Below, piece after piece: positions 34,214 through 46,879 of a stretch of DNA of 64,000 bases; positions within the stretch are counted from its first letter, which is position 1; every line of letters begins with the position of its first letter. The DNA lies in NCBI GenBank assembly GCA_032158295.1, contig CM063248.1:11794657-11858656 (forward strand), written 5' to 3'. The stretch is from Pycnopodia helianthoides. Lineage: Eukaryota > Echinodermata > Asteroidea > Forcipulatida > Asteriidae. The position numbers were made by a program, and so were the translations under genes. The notes beneath the pieces are model-generated. The model had not been told where the DNA came from. It saw only the letters and a program-made list of their open reading frames with translations, and ran no database searches.

Positions 34214-34662
34214 ACACCCGCTGGGACATGTCCTCGTGTCATATTTTTGTTTTCACAGGTAAACAAGGTATTGTATATAACGTACACCGGAACCCTCATG
34301 GGGCGTATCCACGATGACCTAAGTGGACAAATCTCCCTCTATGGGGCTGGTATACCACCGGTCATTGTTTGTGGGGAAATTAGGTTAAAATTAAATGGCA
34401 GCATCTTGTGAAATTTCACCACGGCGGAACCATCAAGCTTGTGACATTTAAATGGTATTGTTTGAGGCGGAAATTGGGGAAATCCGTGAAAAAGGCCACC
34501 GCCTCTGTTTGGACCGGGACGGATATTGGTGGTTGCTCGTCGGACCACGGCCCAATTCCAAGGTGCCGCTTGCTCCTAGCAAAACAAAGTACACTACTTT
34601 ATATATTTACAACGATTAGCATGGAGCCGGTATACAAATAAGATACCCCTTTAGGATGTTTC

Positions 34663-34925
34663 GGGTGGCATGGTGGGTGGGTGGCTAGTGCGTATTAAAG
34701 CGCTCGCGGCTTCGCCTTGGTTCGATTCTCGGCTAGGGCCATGTACGTGGGTTGCATGCTGGTTCTCTCCTATGCCACGAGGTTTTTTTTCAGGGCCCTC
34801 CGGTTTTTCCTCCCTTTTGAAAAATCAAACACTTTCGATCTCGCGGTCACTATGGGTCGATGTAGCTGGCTGCAAAAAGCTGGCTGGCTAGCTGCCATGC
34901 CCTCAACATAAAGGTCATCGTCAAG
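34663..34925 (+). repeat. tRNA-derived SINE
   Basis: GGTGGGTGGCTAGTGCGTA, then CTTGGTTCGATTCTCGGC (box B), then the body with GTTCTCTCCTATGCCACGAG and CGGTTTTTCCTCCC. Confidence 0.7.
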
Positions 34926-35126
34926 TTGCAAGATGCCCTAAAGTTGTGATTCTGAAACCTGCAAATGACGATCTTTTTTTCAAGGACCAATAAATTACTA
35001 TAACCCCTTTATTTTGAGGGCCGCTTGAGCGCAAGGCCTTTCGATCTTTGGTGCACTTCAAAACGAACAATGTAAATACTGGTTAAAATAATTACGACAC
35101 TTGAACGAGTGTGGAGTGCCGTGGCC

Positions 35127-35340
35127 GAGCACAAGAGTGGGCAAGCGCACTGGACTCAAGCTCTGGTGTTTCTGATCAGCAGAGTGTGGGTTTTAAGTCC
35201 TCACACGTCCTGTGTGTGACTTATGTCCAGCAAGAGCACAAGAGTGGGCAAGCGCACTGGACTCAAGCTCTGGTGTTTCTGATCAGCAGAGTGTGTGTTT
35301 TAAGTCCTCACACGTCCTGTGTGTGACTTGTGTCCAGCAA
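35127..35340 (+). repeat. Tandemly duplicated tRNA-Leu-like SINE head
   Basis: A 107-base unit occurs twice (35127-35233, 35234-35340), each with GACTCAAGCTCTGGTGTTTC and CAGCAAG. The SINE continues to about 35470 with the shared TTGCTTCGTCCTTCGG. Confidence 0.88.
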
Positions 35341-38099
35341 GACACCCAGTATTGCTTCGTCCTTCGGTCTCATAATTAAAAACTGTCGAAAAAGTCTTAT
35401 CTTTGTTCAAGCGCCTTGAGTACCTTATTGGTATAGATACGTACGCTGTAAGACTCCGGAACTATTATTGTTACATTCTCTATTCTCCTGCTCCATCACA
35501 GGTATATCAAAAAACAAAATGGCGGCCGATTTAAACTGCTATTTTGTCTGCATAAGTAAAATCAACAAGTGGAACCGCTGAGCATTAATTGGGGGCACGG
35601 TCACATACAACACAACGGATAGTATACATGGGATGTGCATACTGAAGAGCACAAACGTATCATGAAATACACAGCTTGTCACTTCTGTAACCAGACTAAG
35701 GCAAGACTATAGTTTAGTGCCACGTGGCTATTGGATTGAAGCTTGTTTGCGAACAGGGCACATAGACCAAGATGGCCACAGCGTATGAGGTGTCGTTTCT
35801 TTCCTGCTATAAAAATGTATGCCTAGCCATTTTGCCCCTTAAGTCACAACCACGCGAAGTCAGACGTATTCAAGTCAGACTAAATAATAAGCAAGCTCAT
35901 TGATCCCGGACAGAATCAATTATAGGGGAACACAGATGGACTGGTTCCGGTCCCCAGCCTCAGCCCGAGACCAGTCTACTAAGTACACACTTCCTTCCAC
36001 TTAGTTCTAAGCAGTATATGCAATTATCACATGATTGGTTAAGCGCAGGCGCACCATCTCTTCATCTTAGTCTATGGGATTACCTTAAGATGAACATTAA
36101 CATGTGCTCAGGCGCGATTGGTGATTTCTTGCGAAGTGAAGTACACCGACAACACTTATAAACATTCTAATCCCACTGAACAGTAAAAGAAAAAAAAGGA
36201 AGGCCCACCTGTAGAAAGTACCCATGTTGGAACGCACCCAGATGTCTGTGATTTTCAAGTTTTCCTAAAGAAACGCCTATCCTCCACAGGAAATTTTGCA
36301 TTTATGGCGAAGTTAAAGGTGCTCTCTCGTCGTACATGAATGTTACTCTCTGCGTTCAGTACACAATCACGGACGCCCGAATGGGAGGCGCATGACAGTG
36401 TGTGTCCTTTGGCTAATATTTGGCTCGAAGCTTCGGCTTTGACATATTTTTGTGCAAATGCAGGTAAAAGGTTTAACAATTCGATGGACGCAGAACACTG
36501 TTCAGTGAAAATGAGAAGAGATAACATCAGTAGAATTTGCCAGCGACTTTCCAAAAACACGGTTAAACGGACCACGATTCAAGTGAACTCTTCAGCAACA
36601 TACGAAATGTGAATTTCAAAACATAATCAAAGTGCACTAAAAACAAACTGCAGAAATATTGTTAACTTCTCTCAGGCACTTAAAGTCTGCAGTTGATTGT
36701 ATATCGATGTGACAGTTACTCAATTGCGACAATCGGAAATGAGGAGAACCTCCACATTTTGAGCTGTTTTTAACTTTCAAATTACTTTAAAGCCAAGGGG
36801 AAATTTGCACAATCTGAGCGGCTAAGAACATTGACGTTCATAATTCTTGATTCAGAAAAACAAACACGATTTGGGCAAGTGTAGACCGATACTGCTCTGC
36901 GAAAAAAAAAATGTATATTAAGAATTACTCAATTTCTAAAGTAAGGTTGAAGAAAAACTTATTTGCATATTCTACTCAGTTTGGTGGAGAATGGCTGGAG
37001 AATGTACCTTCAGTAAACTTGGGATCACATGGTTACATCCCGCTCTATTTTAAAATTCTCATTAGTTTTAACACGCCAAATTGTTAATTACAAAAATATG
37101 GCAGAGTCCCATCTTTGTTGGTTTAAAGGTAGTGTCAAATCAAGAAAGATACAATAAAAGTCACATCAGGACAAACTGGGCGGTATTTTTCATCAAGAAC
37201 GTCGACTATTCATCCACGTTAAGCGAGGTGACAGCGGTTACCAACAGCTTCTCTGGCCGCAGCATTCACAAATGGACACGACGGAAATTTGAATCGCCAA
37301 TATAGTCGCCTTTGGGCGATCTTTGCGAGATTCAAAATTTTCGACAAACTGTTATTGTTTTCTAAACAACTGGTGGGTACTACAGAGGAAATAATTTCGA
37401 AGATGCTGAACATCTTTAGAACGAGTAGGTTTTCGGACAGAAATTACAATTTTGTTTCGGGGTCATTACCAAAGTATGACCTTGCCTTTAAAGTTACCAG
37501 CAAATAACGGTATTACAGCACTCGAAAGGAGGGCCCATGATGAGCACAAGAAGCAAGTCCATACCTGGTTTGGACATGACGTACTAGTATTGGGCAGAAA
37601 AAAGCATTATAAAGAAACACTATACTTTTATTGTAATACAGACAGGCTGTATTTTTCTCATGCAAACACAATGGAACCAATTTGAGACCGGAAGGGAAAG
37701 ATTAAAGTCCAGCTGTTTCTGCAACAGGTTACAATGGAGAGAGGTGATGGCAACACGGTAAAAAGGTCGAAAGAGAAAGTGAGGACGTGGAGGTTAAATT
37801 AGGGTGACGGGGGACCTCGGAAAGGGTGGGAAGGGTCTTGCCAAACAAGGGGAACAATGTAATAATGAGTATACGTGGGCCTGTATAGTAGCAGCCCACA
37901 CCCTCAAAAGGGGGCCACGAGTGGTAAAAGGTTAAACAACTTTGTTAATGACTGTTTGTTGTGTACATCCCAGACACGGATGCACTTACAACTTGTACAG
38001 TAGCATCAACAAGAAAGCAAGCACGTAACACCCCTTCGGAACTTAGTCATCGGAAAGTCACTCAACTCGGCTAATACACCGAGCGTAGTTAGGTCTGCT

Positions 38100-38498
38100 C
38101 AGACATTGCAGTGCGGAACAGCAAAGCCAGAAATTAGATTAATTTTTGTGTCGGTGCTTCAGCCACTGTTCGGTAGATCACGAGGTTGCGGGGCTGTGTC
38201 TGTGTGTGGGGACTACTTTAGGAACCGGGGGGTACAAAGGCACTGTGTTCTTTGGAAGTCGAGTCAAGAGTTTGCTGGACATCCATGCAGGGAGGAGACG
38301 CTTTCTCTCTGGTTCCTTTCATTCTCTTTTCCGCTGGTCGGATTGTTCGGTGTTGAAGCTTCGCATTCTCCTGTAAAACCTGTGTAAAGTTGACTTTTGG
38401 AGGACATAAATAGACACAGTTCAAGAGAGACGTTCTGTTTGAGATGACCGCTCAGCACCGGGTTTAAAACACAGATTCTCCACCAACTCCAACAACAG
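38100..38498 (+). promoter_or_regulatory. Candidate untranslated first exon of the PKS gene
   Basis: The segment ends CTCCAACAACAG followed by GTAATTTTTT, a plausible splice donor, and has no stop-free start in frame with the PKS. The PKS start exon opens with a splice acceptor (46851), so an upstream exon is needed somewhere; this is the best donor I noticed. Weak inference. Confidence 0.2.
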
Positions 38499-38974
38499 GT
38501 AATTTTTTTACAAGAATTTTACAAATAAGATATATATCCACCTTTTTCCATGAATATTCAACAGTGTTCACGAATGGAAATTGATTATAGTACAACGTAT
38601 TCACATCGAACCAACGTTGCTAACTTGGTGCAACAGTGAAGGCGTCTGCAAGGGTATCAATGGCGGCAGCAAACAACCGTTACTCCTAGCGTTAACTTAA
38701 TTACAAATGCTCTATAATCAGAAGTACTCTATGCTATAATACCATCATGTTCAATAATTACGATCTGAAATAAGTTCTGTAATGCTAAGTTAGTATTACA
38801 TTTAAACAAGTTTAGGTGGCATAGGATCGCACTTTAACGTGGAGTGATTTAAAGGTGTTTTGACAGACCAACTATAATGCCAACTTCAAACAATGCGAAC
38901 TTCCTCAATCATTTTGGATTCAAGGCAAAACAGAAACCTTGATTTTTTTTTCTTAAGAAAAGCCTAAAAGGAGG

Positions 38975-39150
38975 TTGGAATAGCGGTTCAACTCTGCATT
39001 GGTGTTAGACCACACGGTAGATCACTGGTTCGACTCCCACCGGACACAGAAGGTGTTTTTCACGGGGAGCCAGACGGGTCGAACGTATATCGGTCTGGTG
39101 AACAGCACGCATATACACTTAAACCCCACAAAATGTGAAAAGGCCAAGTG
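38975..39150 (+). repeat. tRNA-like SINE
   Basis: GGTTGGAATAGCGGTTCAAC, then CACTGGTTCGACTCCCACC (box B), then a tail reading CACGGGGAGCCAGACGGG. Confidence 0.6.
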
Positions 39151-40829
39151 GAATTAAAATCTGACAAAAATAACTCACGTGTGCGTCATTGGCTAAGGCT
39201 GGTAACCAACCGGTAAAACATGCTTTAGAGAACTTAAAGGGTGTGCACAACATTGGTATGATTGGAAATATAATGTGCACAGATTTGCACAAAACTTACA
39301 TGGTATAAAGATGGTCAAAGTGGAAAACTTCACTTGATATATGTTTGCTTGCAATGCTATAGTTTTTAGGAAATAAGTACAACAGTTAGTTTTTATATCG
39401 CGTGTCCAAAACTCGATGTTTGAAAACATATAATGAAATTCAAGTACGGTAATGACGTCCTCTAGCTGAAATACATTTCTATCAACCCATGAAACGCGCG
39501 TATATAAGTTTAAAAGCGCAAACATTTCTGCAACCGCAAACGCAGATTCGTTCACTAAATGTAATGCGCAAACGTGAATTTCATTAGCAAATTTGATCGT
39601 GTCATTTGATGAAGATGGGAAAACAGTTTTTGCGCGCTCATTGTAACTTGCGAAGCTATTTTGTTAGTATACTTATAGAGTGTTTACGTAGGGTTGATAG
39701 CGCACACTTTCCGGTCATTGACATGGGTCACATGCAGGGAAAGAGATCTCATCTTATTGGGTTAGTTGGTTTAATCTTGAAGTCAATCTAATCAATTGTA
39801 TAAATTTGTTGATTAAAAAACCCAGAGATAGAGCAATCAATTCGATCATCCAATGATACTAGATTGTTACCGGGAAGGTTTTCCCATGAAAAAAAGGTAA
39901 TCAAGGTTCAGTGCATTGCAAAGAAAACACGGTCAAATACAATGGACAATTCGACCTCACACTATTGCCCGATTGTTAAAAATAATACCTCTAAAAAAAT
40001 CAACAGCGCAATGCGGCATTGTTAAAGGAGGAGTGGGGATTGCTTTTTATTGTTTATAATAAATTTTTCAAAAAAATAAAAATAAATAAATAAATAAAAT
40101 ATATATAGATCTACGTTTACGGAGTGTCAATCTGCCATGATCCCTTGCACCAACGCCACACGCGGCTTACTACTGTTGTGATTTTTGGGTTAAAATTGTG
40201 CGAACAAATTACGTTATTGAGTATGATGGTTACCAGGTAAACCACCGTCGCCTAGAATGCGCACTACACTGTATAACACACGGGGACAAAGACTACCCCA
40301 AAAGGAGCAACCAAGATTATTGTGATGATGACGTCAGGTGAATCGGGTCAATGTATATGTCAATCACGAGGATTAGTTCCATTTTGCGTTAGAAGTGATT
40401 GTACCATCGAAATATTCAGGAATTATGACAAATAAGTTCTACATCATTGGTTTTTGGAAGAGTACATTATATTTTGGTATCCTCTAGTTTGCAATGGACA
40501 TGTCATCCAACCGACTTGTGAAAATGCAATCAAGGTGATCCCGTCTTAGAGTGAAGACAACGAGAAACGGTTTGTGTTTGTCAGGGATTTTGTAACAGAC
40601 GTTCACACACACGATTATGCGGTAATCGAAATATTGGTAATGTTTGTTGTTGTTGTTGTTGTTGTTGTTTTTTTTTTTGTGGGGGGATCTTCAAAAGCTG
40701 ATTGACTTTGACAGTAATGCAGACGGTTATAATTCCGTGGAGGATTAGATGGTATCAACTTTATGATCAGTGAGCTTTCAGATTAAAACTTTTACTTTAC
40801 ATATTGTATTTTGTCACCCTGTTATTACC

Positions 40830-41520
40830 AGGGACCAAATTTCATAGAGCTGCTTAAGCACAACACTAGCCAAGCACAACACATTTTTGCCCACTAGATT
40901 AACGGGTTACCAGCCAAAATACAATGTCACACGTACCATCTATGACTGGTATCCTGCTCGATTCTGATGAGCAGACTGTTGAGCGATTTCATAGAACTGC
41001 TTAAGAAAAAATAAGCACCAGTCATAGACCTAACGTAATGAATGGAATTTTAGCTGGTAACCATATTCTGGTAAGTAACATTGGAAAGATGCTGGGCTAC
41101 TTTTGGTGCTTAAAGACACTGGACACTATTGGTAATTGTCAAAGACCAGTCTTCTCACTTGGTGTACCTCAACATATGGATAAAATAACAAACCTGTAAA
41201 AACTTGAGCTCAATTGGTCGTCGAAGTTGCGAGATAACTATGAAAGAAAAAAAACACCCTATTGTCACACGAAGTTGTGTGCTTTCAGATGGTTGATTTC
41301 GAGACCTCAAATTATAATTCTGAGGTCTCGAAATCAAATTCGTGGAAAATTACTTCTTTCTCGAAAACTATGTCACTTCAGAGGGAGCCGTTTCTCACAA
41401 TGTTTTATACTGTCAACCTCTCCCCATTACTCGTTACCAAATAAGGTTTTATGCTAATATGTATTTTGAGTAATTACCAATAGTGTCCACTGCCTTTAAG
41501 AAGCTCTAAAATTGGACCCT
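40830..41520. repeat. MITE family A, split by a nested element
   Basis: Left end AGGGACCAAATTTCATAGAG at 40830, right end CTCTAAAATTGGACCCT ending 41520. The body is interrupted at its inner TTAA by the family B element at 41110-41499, so family A inserted first. Confidence 0.85.
41110..41499. repeat. TTAA-flanked MITE, family B
   Basis: 390 bases with TTAA on both sides and inverted ends ACACTGGACACTATTGGTAA and TTACCAATAGTGTCCACTGC. A central hairpin pairs GATTTCGAGACCTCA with TGAGGTCTCGAAATC. Confidence 0.92.
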
Positions 41521-42820
41521 GGTGACATTTTGTTAGCAACAGAATGGGTTATGATTTTTCTTGTATACAAAAGAAAAACAAACAAAAAACGTGCTAGACA
41601 TTAGATTGCCAGGTGGGCCCTCTTTGTCTGAAATGGAAGGCATCTAGAGGAGAGACTTGGCCAACTCAACTCCAGTCAGTATCTTGTCTGCTGATCGGGC
41701 AGGGATACACGACGAAAATCCCCGGCAGTGAATGTACCGTGAAAGAGTCGAAGAACCTTGCCGCGAAATTTCCACCGTTTCCTGCCCGGTGTAGGGGGCT
41801 CGGTGAGTCACAGCCCCACTTATAGAATCAACGAAAAAGAGGTGTAGTGCAGGGGGAGCTTATTTCCATGTGGTGCTTTGGGAGACATTGCCGTTCAGGG
41901 ATCTCAAACCCCTTCAACTTAAAGACATGTACAGGATTTATAATCAACGAAAATATGTTAGTTTGTTTAAACTGAAAGCTCACTGATTACTAATATTAGG
42001 TAAAGAAGTACAAATCCTCCATGAAAACTTATAACATTCTGTCAAAGTACAGAAAATAGCCTTTAAAGACCACCAACAGCACCATTGCTTATATTGATTG
42101 CTGCAATTTGAATAAGCATGTGTAGCTTTTAAACAAGCACAACATCTTTGAAATACGTAACATTTTGTGCGTGTGTTATTTTCACTGAAACATGTCCACC
42201 CAATTAGGTGAAATTTCCTCATGCTGGTTGGATGGTGTGTTCATTGAAAACTAGAGGATAGAAATGAACAATGATCGAACTTGTACTTTCAAATACATTG
42301 TCGAGTGTACCCAATGCAAGGTAGAGGGAATAGTTTCTTCGCGTGCTACTTCAGCTCTAATTATAGCAGTATTTTGTTCTGATGAATTTGCGATGGTTCT
42401 CTAATTGTTACTTTACTTGTTGTGGAAAAAACTGGAAGAATTTACACGAAATGTTTAATTTACGCAAAACCAAAATGGTCAGGAAAGATAGAAAAAGCGA
42501 AATATTGTACGAAACAACAAGGCTGATATCCCACGGTGGTTTCCCAAGTCTATCAAAGCGACTTCAAACATGAATAATATTTGCTTGGCTTCTTGAGTAA
42601 ATACAGAGAGCTCTGGGCAATAAAGTACATGTATCTCCATACCATAGATGGCAGTCCCAGGCTAAACGTTGTTGGTTTAAAAACTAAGGTACAGGCACAG
42701 TCATTCCTAGACTGTGTAAAAAAAAGGATGACTACCGCCGTCTGTCTACATCGTAGACTCATAGACAAATCAAACTCAAAGTGCATAACAAAAAGTTCAT
42801 CTGTAAGAAACATGCTTAGG

Positions 42821-43205
42821 TTAAAGGAACATTACAGAATTGGTAATTGTAAAATATACTTTTGATCACAGATTTACATAAAACTTACACGGTCTAATGA
42901 TGATGATAGTAGAAAACATCCCTTGAAATATTTCTGTCTGAAATGCCATTATTGATGAGAAATGAATAAACTAATTTTCCGATTGGAGTTTATCGCTCAG
43001 TGAGCGTTTTATTCATTTGTTGAACCTATATGATTTCATGCAAAATGTGTAATCGGTTTTTCACTATTTTCTCGTGACCCAGATGTCCGATCGATCTCAA
43101 ATTTCTACAGGTTTGTCAGTTTATGTATATGGTGGATAACATAAAGTGCTTACACTGCCAGCAACTGTTTTGTTAGCAAAAACCAATTCTGTAATGTTCC
43201 TTTAA
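42821..43205. repeat. TTAA-flanked MITE, family E copy 2
   Basis: 385 bases with TTAA at both ends; ends AAGGAACATTACAGAATTGG and CCAATTCTGTAATGTTCCTT. Contains the palindrome CGCTCAGTGAGCG. Confidence 0.93.
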
Positions 43206-43743
43206 TAATAAAGGTTGTTCACTTTGGTTTTCGGCAACAAAAACAAGTAGCCAGTTTTACTGTCATGCATTCGTCTTAATGTGATTTTGTCTTAATGTGA
43301 TTTTGCCCGTCGTTATATTTTACTTGGAAGCATGCGAACTTATGATAGCATCGTCAATTAGACTTAATGTTCTTTTGTATAGCCATGCATTCAGTTTAGC
43401 AGAGTTGGTGCTACTAGAGACTTCTGCAAAAAGCTGGTGCGAATGTAAATGATGTTCGAGTGGATTGTTAAATTGAATGATTATCTTTTTAAATTGTAAG
43501 TGAAATTTAATGACTGTTATGAGAAACTTTCAATTTTGCACAAAAAGATTAACGCAACGTTTAAATTTGCCGCTAACTTGCCCAAAATGACCTGGAAAAA
43601 ATACAATTATCTGTTTTTCAAATTCTTTGAGTGCTCACACTTCTTGGATCAATCCATTGTTCTGAGATTTGAAACCATGCATTTTGTGTGTGATCATTCT
43701 TACCAAATTATGGTAATGTTTATATGTGTGTAAATATAAACGT

Positions 43744-44244
43744 CTTAATTATTACTTTCATGTTTAGAATACAACTTAAAGCAGTTCAAACAATGGGTCA
43801 AACTTCACGAAGATACTTAAAAATGAGAAACAAATTGCAACTCAATTAGTTTCCAAAATAACCGGGGAACTATTCAAAAACAACATAGGCCTAAATCACA
43901 CGGCATTTGGCAGGCAACCTGTTTCTACTACGAAATGAATCTTGTTTGTGGTCGGCAAACAGAAATACTGAATGACACCATCAGCGGTTTGAAATCAACT
44001 TCTTAATTATTACTGTCATGTTTAAAACACAACTTCAAACAACGGGTCAAATTTCACGAAGATACTTAAAAATGAGAAACAAATTGCAACTCAATTTGTT
44101 TCCAAAATAACCGGGGAACTAATCAAAAACAACATAAATCACACGGCATTTGGCAGGCAACCTGTTTCTATACTACGAAATGAATCTTGTTTGTGGTCGG
44201 CAAAAAAGAAATACTGATTGACACCATCAGCGGTTTGAAATCAA
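43744..44244. repeat. Tandem duplication of about 250 bases
   Basis: 43744-44001 and 44002-44244 share CTTAATTATTACT, CACGAAGATACTTAAAAATG, ATAACCGGGGAACTA and GACACCATCAGCGG with few changes. About 2.6 kb upstream of the PKS start. Confidence 0.9.
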
Positions 44245-44931
44245 TCCAGGAAGTTTGACATTAAGACACGACTATTGGTTTTGATGCATTGCAAATGCTC
44301 TGTCTAACTTTCGATCGAGTTGGTACTGGTTTGTTACAAATCTATTAACTGCAGCTTTTGTAAAACAGTAAAAGGAATGGCAGAGCAATGATTAAGGTCA
44401 GCACATCATTCAAACTCTCCCCTAAAAAAAAACCCTCAATGGAAGTGACCTATCAAAATTTCACTCGGTAGTTGCGCACTTTTTAACGCATGTTTGTGTT
44501 GCCCTTTTATACTTGCCGTCGGAAAAGCACAGAAGGTCACGGTACACATGGTGTCCAAATGTACTGAGGGACATACAAAATCATGGTAGATTGTTAGAGT
44601 ACGGTATACAGATCCTAGTACATGGATAAACATTTTTTAAGCTAGATGCTTATTTGTCACGCAGTTAATAATGAAACAAGAAAAGGTTCATTGAAATAAT
44701 TACATTTGAAATATGTCATCATCAAAAAAAATTAATGTACTTTAACTGAATCTCACAAATATTGTCTGTATAATAATAGGCAATTGAAATAAGCAAACTA
44801 AATCGGCCTATACATTAACCGCAACGAAACACGCCACTGTTACTGACCCCCTGAAATGACGCCACGCGCAGCTGCTGTTCGCCCATGGTCTGCCCTGTTG
44901 GGAAGTCAAGTTGTATGAACACAGATAAACG

Positions 44932-45254
44932 CAACCTCGTCCCCATGGTTTACTTTATTTCCAACAATGTTTACAATAGTAAACCCTGGGAGGGAAACTC
45001 CTTACTTGGATCCTGATTGGACAAAACCAAATGTTAACCTTTGTCAAAACAGCCGGCCGGCAACCAATGTACAAACAGGTTATTAAATCTGGTACCTGAC
45101 CACGAGACCATGACGAAGATGTAAATTTCGTTAAGCAGCCAGACTATTCTAATTTGCATACGTATCCAAAACTTTTGGATATGCAAATGATCCAATACCA
45201 GGGTGAGAGAGCGGTCAACCTGGTACTGCTCGACACACCCTGGGGACGAGGTTG
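44932..45254. repeat. MITE family G with intact 9-base target duplication
   Basis: 323 bases, ends CAACCTCGTCCCC and GGGGACGAGGTTG, flanked by identical AGATAAACG at 44923-44931 and 45255-45263. Second copy inverted at 19637-19960. Mutator- and Merlin-type transposases make 8-9 base duplications. Confidence 0.93.
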
Positions 45255-46039
45255 AGATAAACGGTGAGCAAGTGAACGCGCCCGCGTAGCCTCAATGCGC
45301 ACTTCAAAGTATTTATGATACCGACTCCCAAAATGGTGCAGCTACATGTATTGTGGAGATGACGTCATTGGCTAACACGCTGATTTCTCAAAAAATATGA
45401 GTATAAGGCCTACCTAGTCAAATGAAACCACAGATTGGTTTATTGAAATTTTCTCTTAAACTATGAGGATTTGAATGGATTTACTCTCCCAAAAACCAAC
45501 CATGAGTTACACCTTTAAATATCAGAAAGTGATCGCAGGTTGATACGTCGGTCAATCCTCATCGACTACTTTTGTTCCTGACATGTTTACTATTTTCCCC
45601 CGTAAGGAAATCGACACCATATGGAAGTGATTGATATCCATCATTAAGTCCAAAACAAGTGTCAAGTTATGGAGACGTATATCAAAACTGCAATCTTGTA
45701 CGAGTTTCCTTCCAGTAATAGGTAACAACTTGGCGAGGAAAGCTCTGCTGCCAACACGATAAATACGACAAAGCTGAAGTTGAAAACTGTCCAAAAGTTT
45801 TAAAGCAAGGGAAATATCTAATGTCAAGTTTTGTACTTGGTAACTTTTGAAAATGTAGTATGACGGGCCTAACTTCAAGTAGGGTTGCTTTTAATCAAAC
45901 AAATTTGCGTGCAAAGACAACAATCTTGCCTAGCAAATTATGGTTACCAGCCAATGAAACAGGACACATTGTAAAAACCCTGTAAGTAGACATTTTCTGC
46001 CGACGGATAGGCTCTTAGCATAGTATCTATTTTTCTAAC

Positions 46040-46087
46040 AGCTTGCTCTAGTCATCGTCAGGAGACTGCCGATGACTAGAGCAAGCT
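46040..46087. repeat. 18-base perfect inverted repeat upstream of PKS
   Basis: AGCTTGCTCTAGTCATCG and its exact reverse complement flank 12 bases. It is followed by AGTCGAAACGTTGAGACC, a motif seen at ends of some retroelements. Confidence 0.85.
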
Positions 46088-46879
46088 AGTCGAAACGTTG
46101 AGACCAAAAGAACTCACTCCGCGGCAGTGCAGTTAATTACGAGAAGTCCCCTCGATCCACAAGCTAAAGTAGTAGTCCAGGCCGATTTCCTACCTCCCGC
46201 CCAGGTAGTAGTTAATAAGCAGGACAGTTCTTTTCAGAACTGAGAAGTCTCCCGAATTCCGAATAAATCTACTCCGCGGCAGTAGAATAAATAGCAAGAC
46301 AAGTTCTCTAAAGAACAAATCTACACAGCAAGTAGATATTTTTACACATGGTGTTACCGCAAACCGAATATCTGATACCTCACCATGCAATGCCTCAAAA
46401 CCCAGGAAATATTGGTTACCAATTTTCTGCTAAGTAGAAATGAGCAGGATACCAGTCACGAATGGTACATGTGACATGGTAGCTTGGCTGGTAACCTTAT
46501 TCTGGTAAGGATAATTTTGTTATGCTTAGCTACTCTTTGTGCATAAGCAGCTCTATAAAATTGGGCCCAGGTGAGTGACACCACACATTGTGATCGCACA
46601 CGTATACTGTCAAATCTTCTTGATCGTTTATGAAATGTAGTCTTTTGCTTACACAAACTTGTCTGCTATTGTAAGCTCACACGTTGGCCCATAACGCCAT
46701 AACGTGTATATTACCTGTGATTGGTCACACTTACAACATGCTTAGCAAAATATATTACTAGCTAGTCAACAGCTCTTTGAAATTTTGACCTGGTTATGCC
46801 TTTAGAGTAATACTTCACTCAATTAAACCTACTTGTCATTTCCTTCAACAGACATCGGTGTGCACTTAAAGAACTCACA

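Larger units (their letters stand above)
30846..38100. other. LARS1-PKS divergent intergenic region, left part
   Basis: Probably contains the LARS1 promoter (candidate noncoding exon about 31848-31990). Also: a CCATGGAGGAA/TTCCTCCATGG palindrome (31099-31126), a G-run/C-run element (32596-33112), foldback elements (33561-33700, 33819-34213), SINEs (34663-34925, 35127-35340). 35471-38100 shows no gene or repeat I recognise; short open frames near 36.3 kb and 38.1 kb lack support. Confidence 0.6.
38499..46851. other. Intergenic region upstream of the PKS
   Basis: If a 5' noncoding exon exists this is mostly PKS intron 1. Contains a SINE, a nested MITE pair (40830-41520), a GTT microsatellite (40640-40670), a MITE (42821-43205), a tandem duplication (43744-44244), a 9-base-duplication MITE (44932-45254), an 18-base hairpin (46040-46087) and the right end of a family A MITE (46400-46572). 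No coding exon recognised. Confidence 0.6.

Noticed and set aside
36255..36575. Minus-strand frame of 106 codons with a signal-peptide-like start
   Set aside because: No splice context, no family I recognise, overlapped by an equally long plus-strand frame, and no other sign of a gene.
38106..38387. Plus-strand frame of 93 codons
   Set aside because: Unrecognised and competing frames overlap; at most part of an untranslated first exon.
46055..46105. Hammerhead-ribozyme-like core (CCGATGA, a CTAG stem, then CGAAAC)
   Set aside because: The conserved CUGANGA core has C in place of the invariant U, and I could not find the partner strand for stem III. Treated as a hairpin only.
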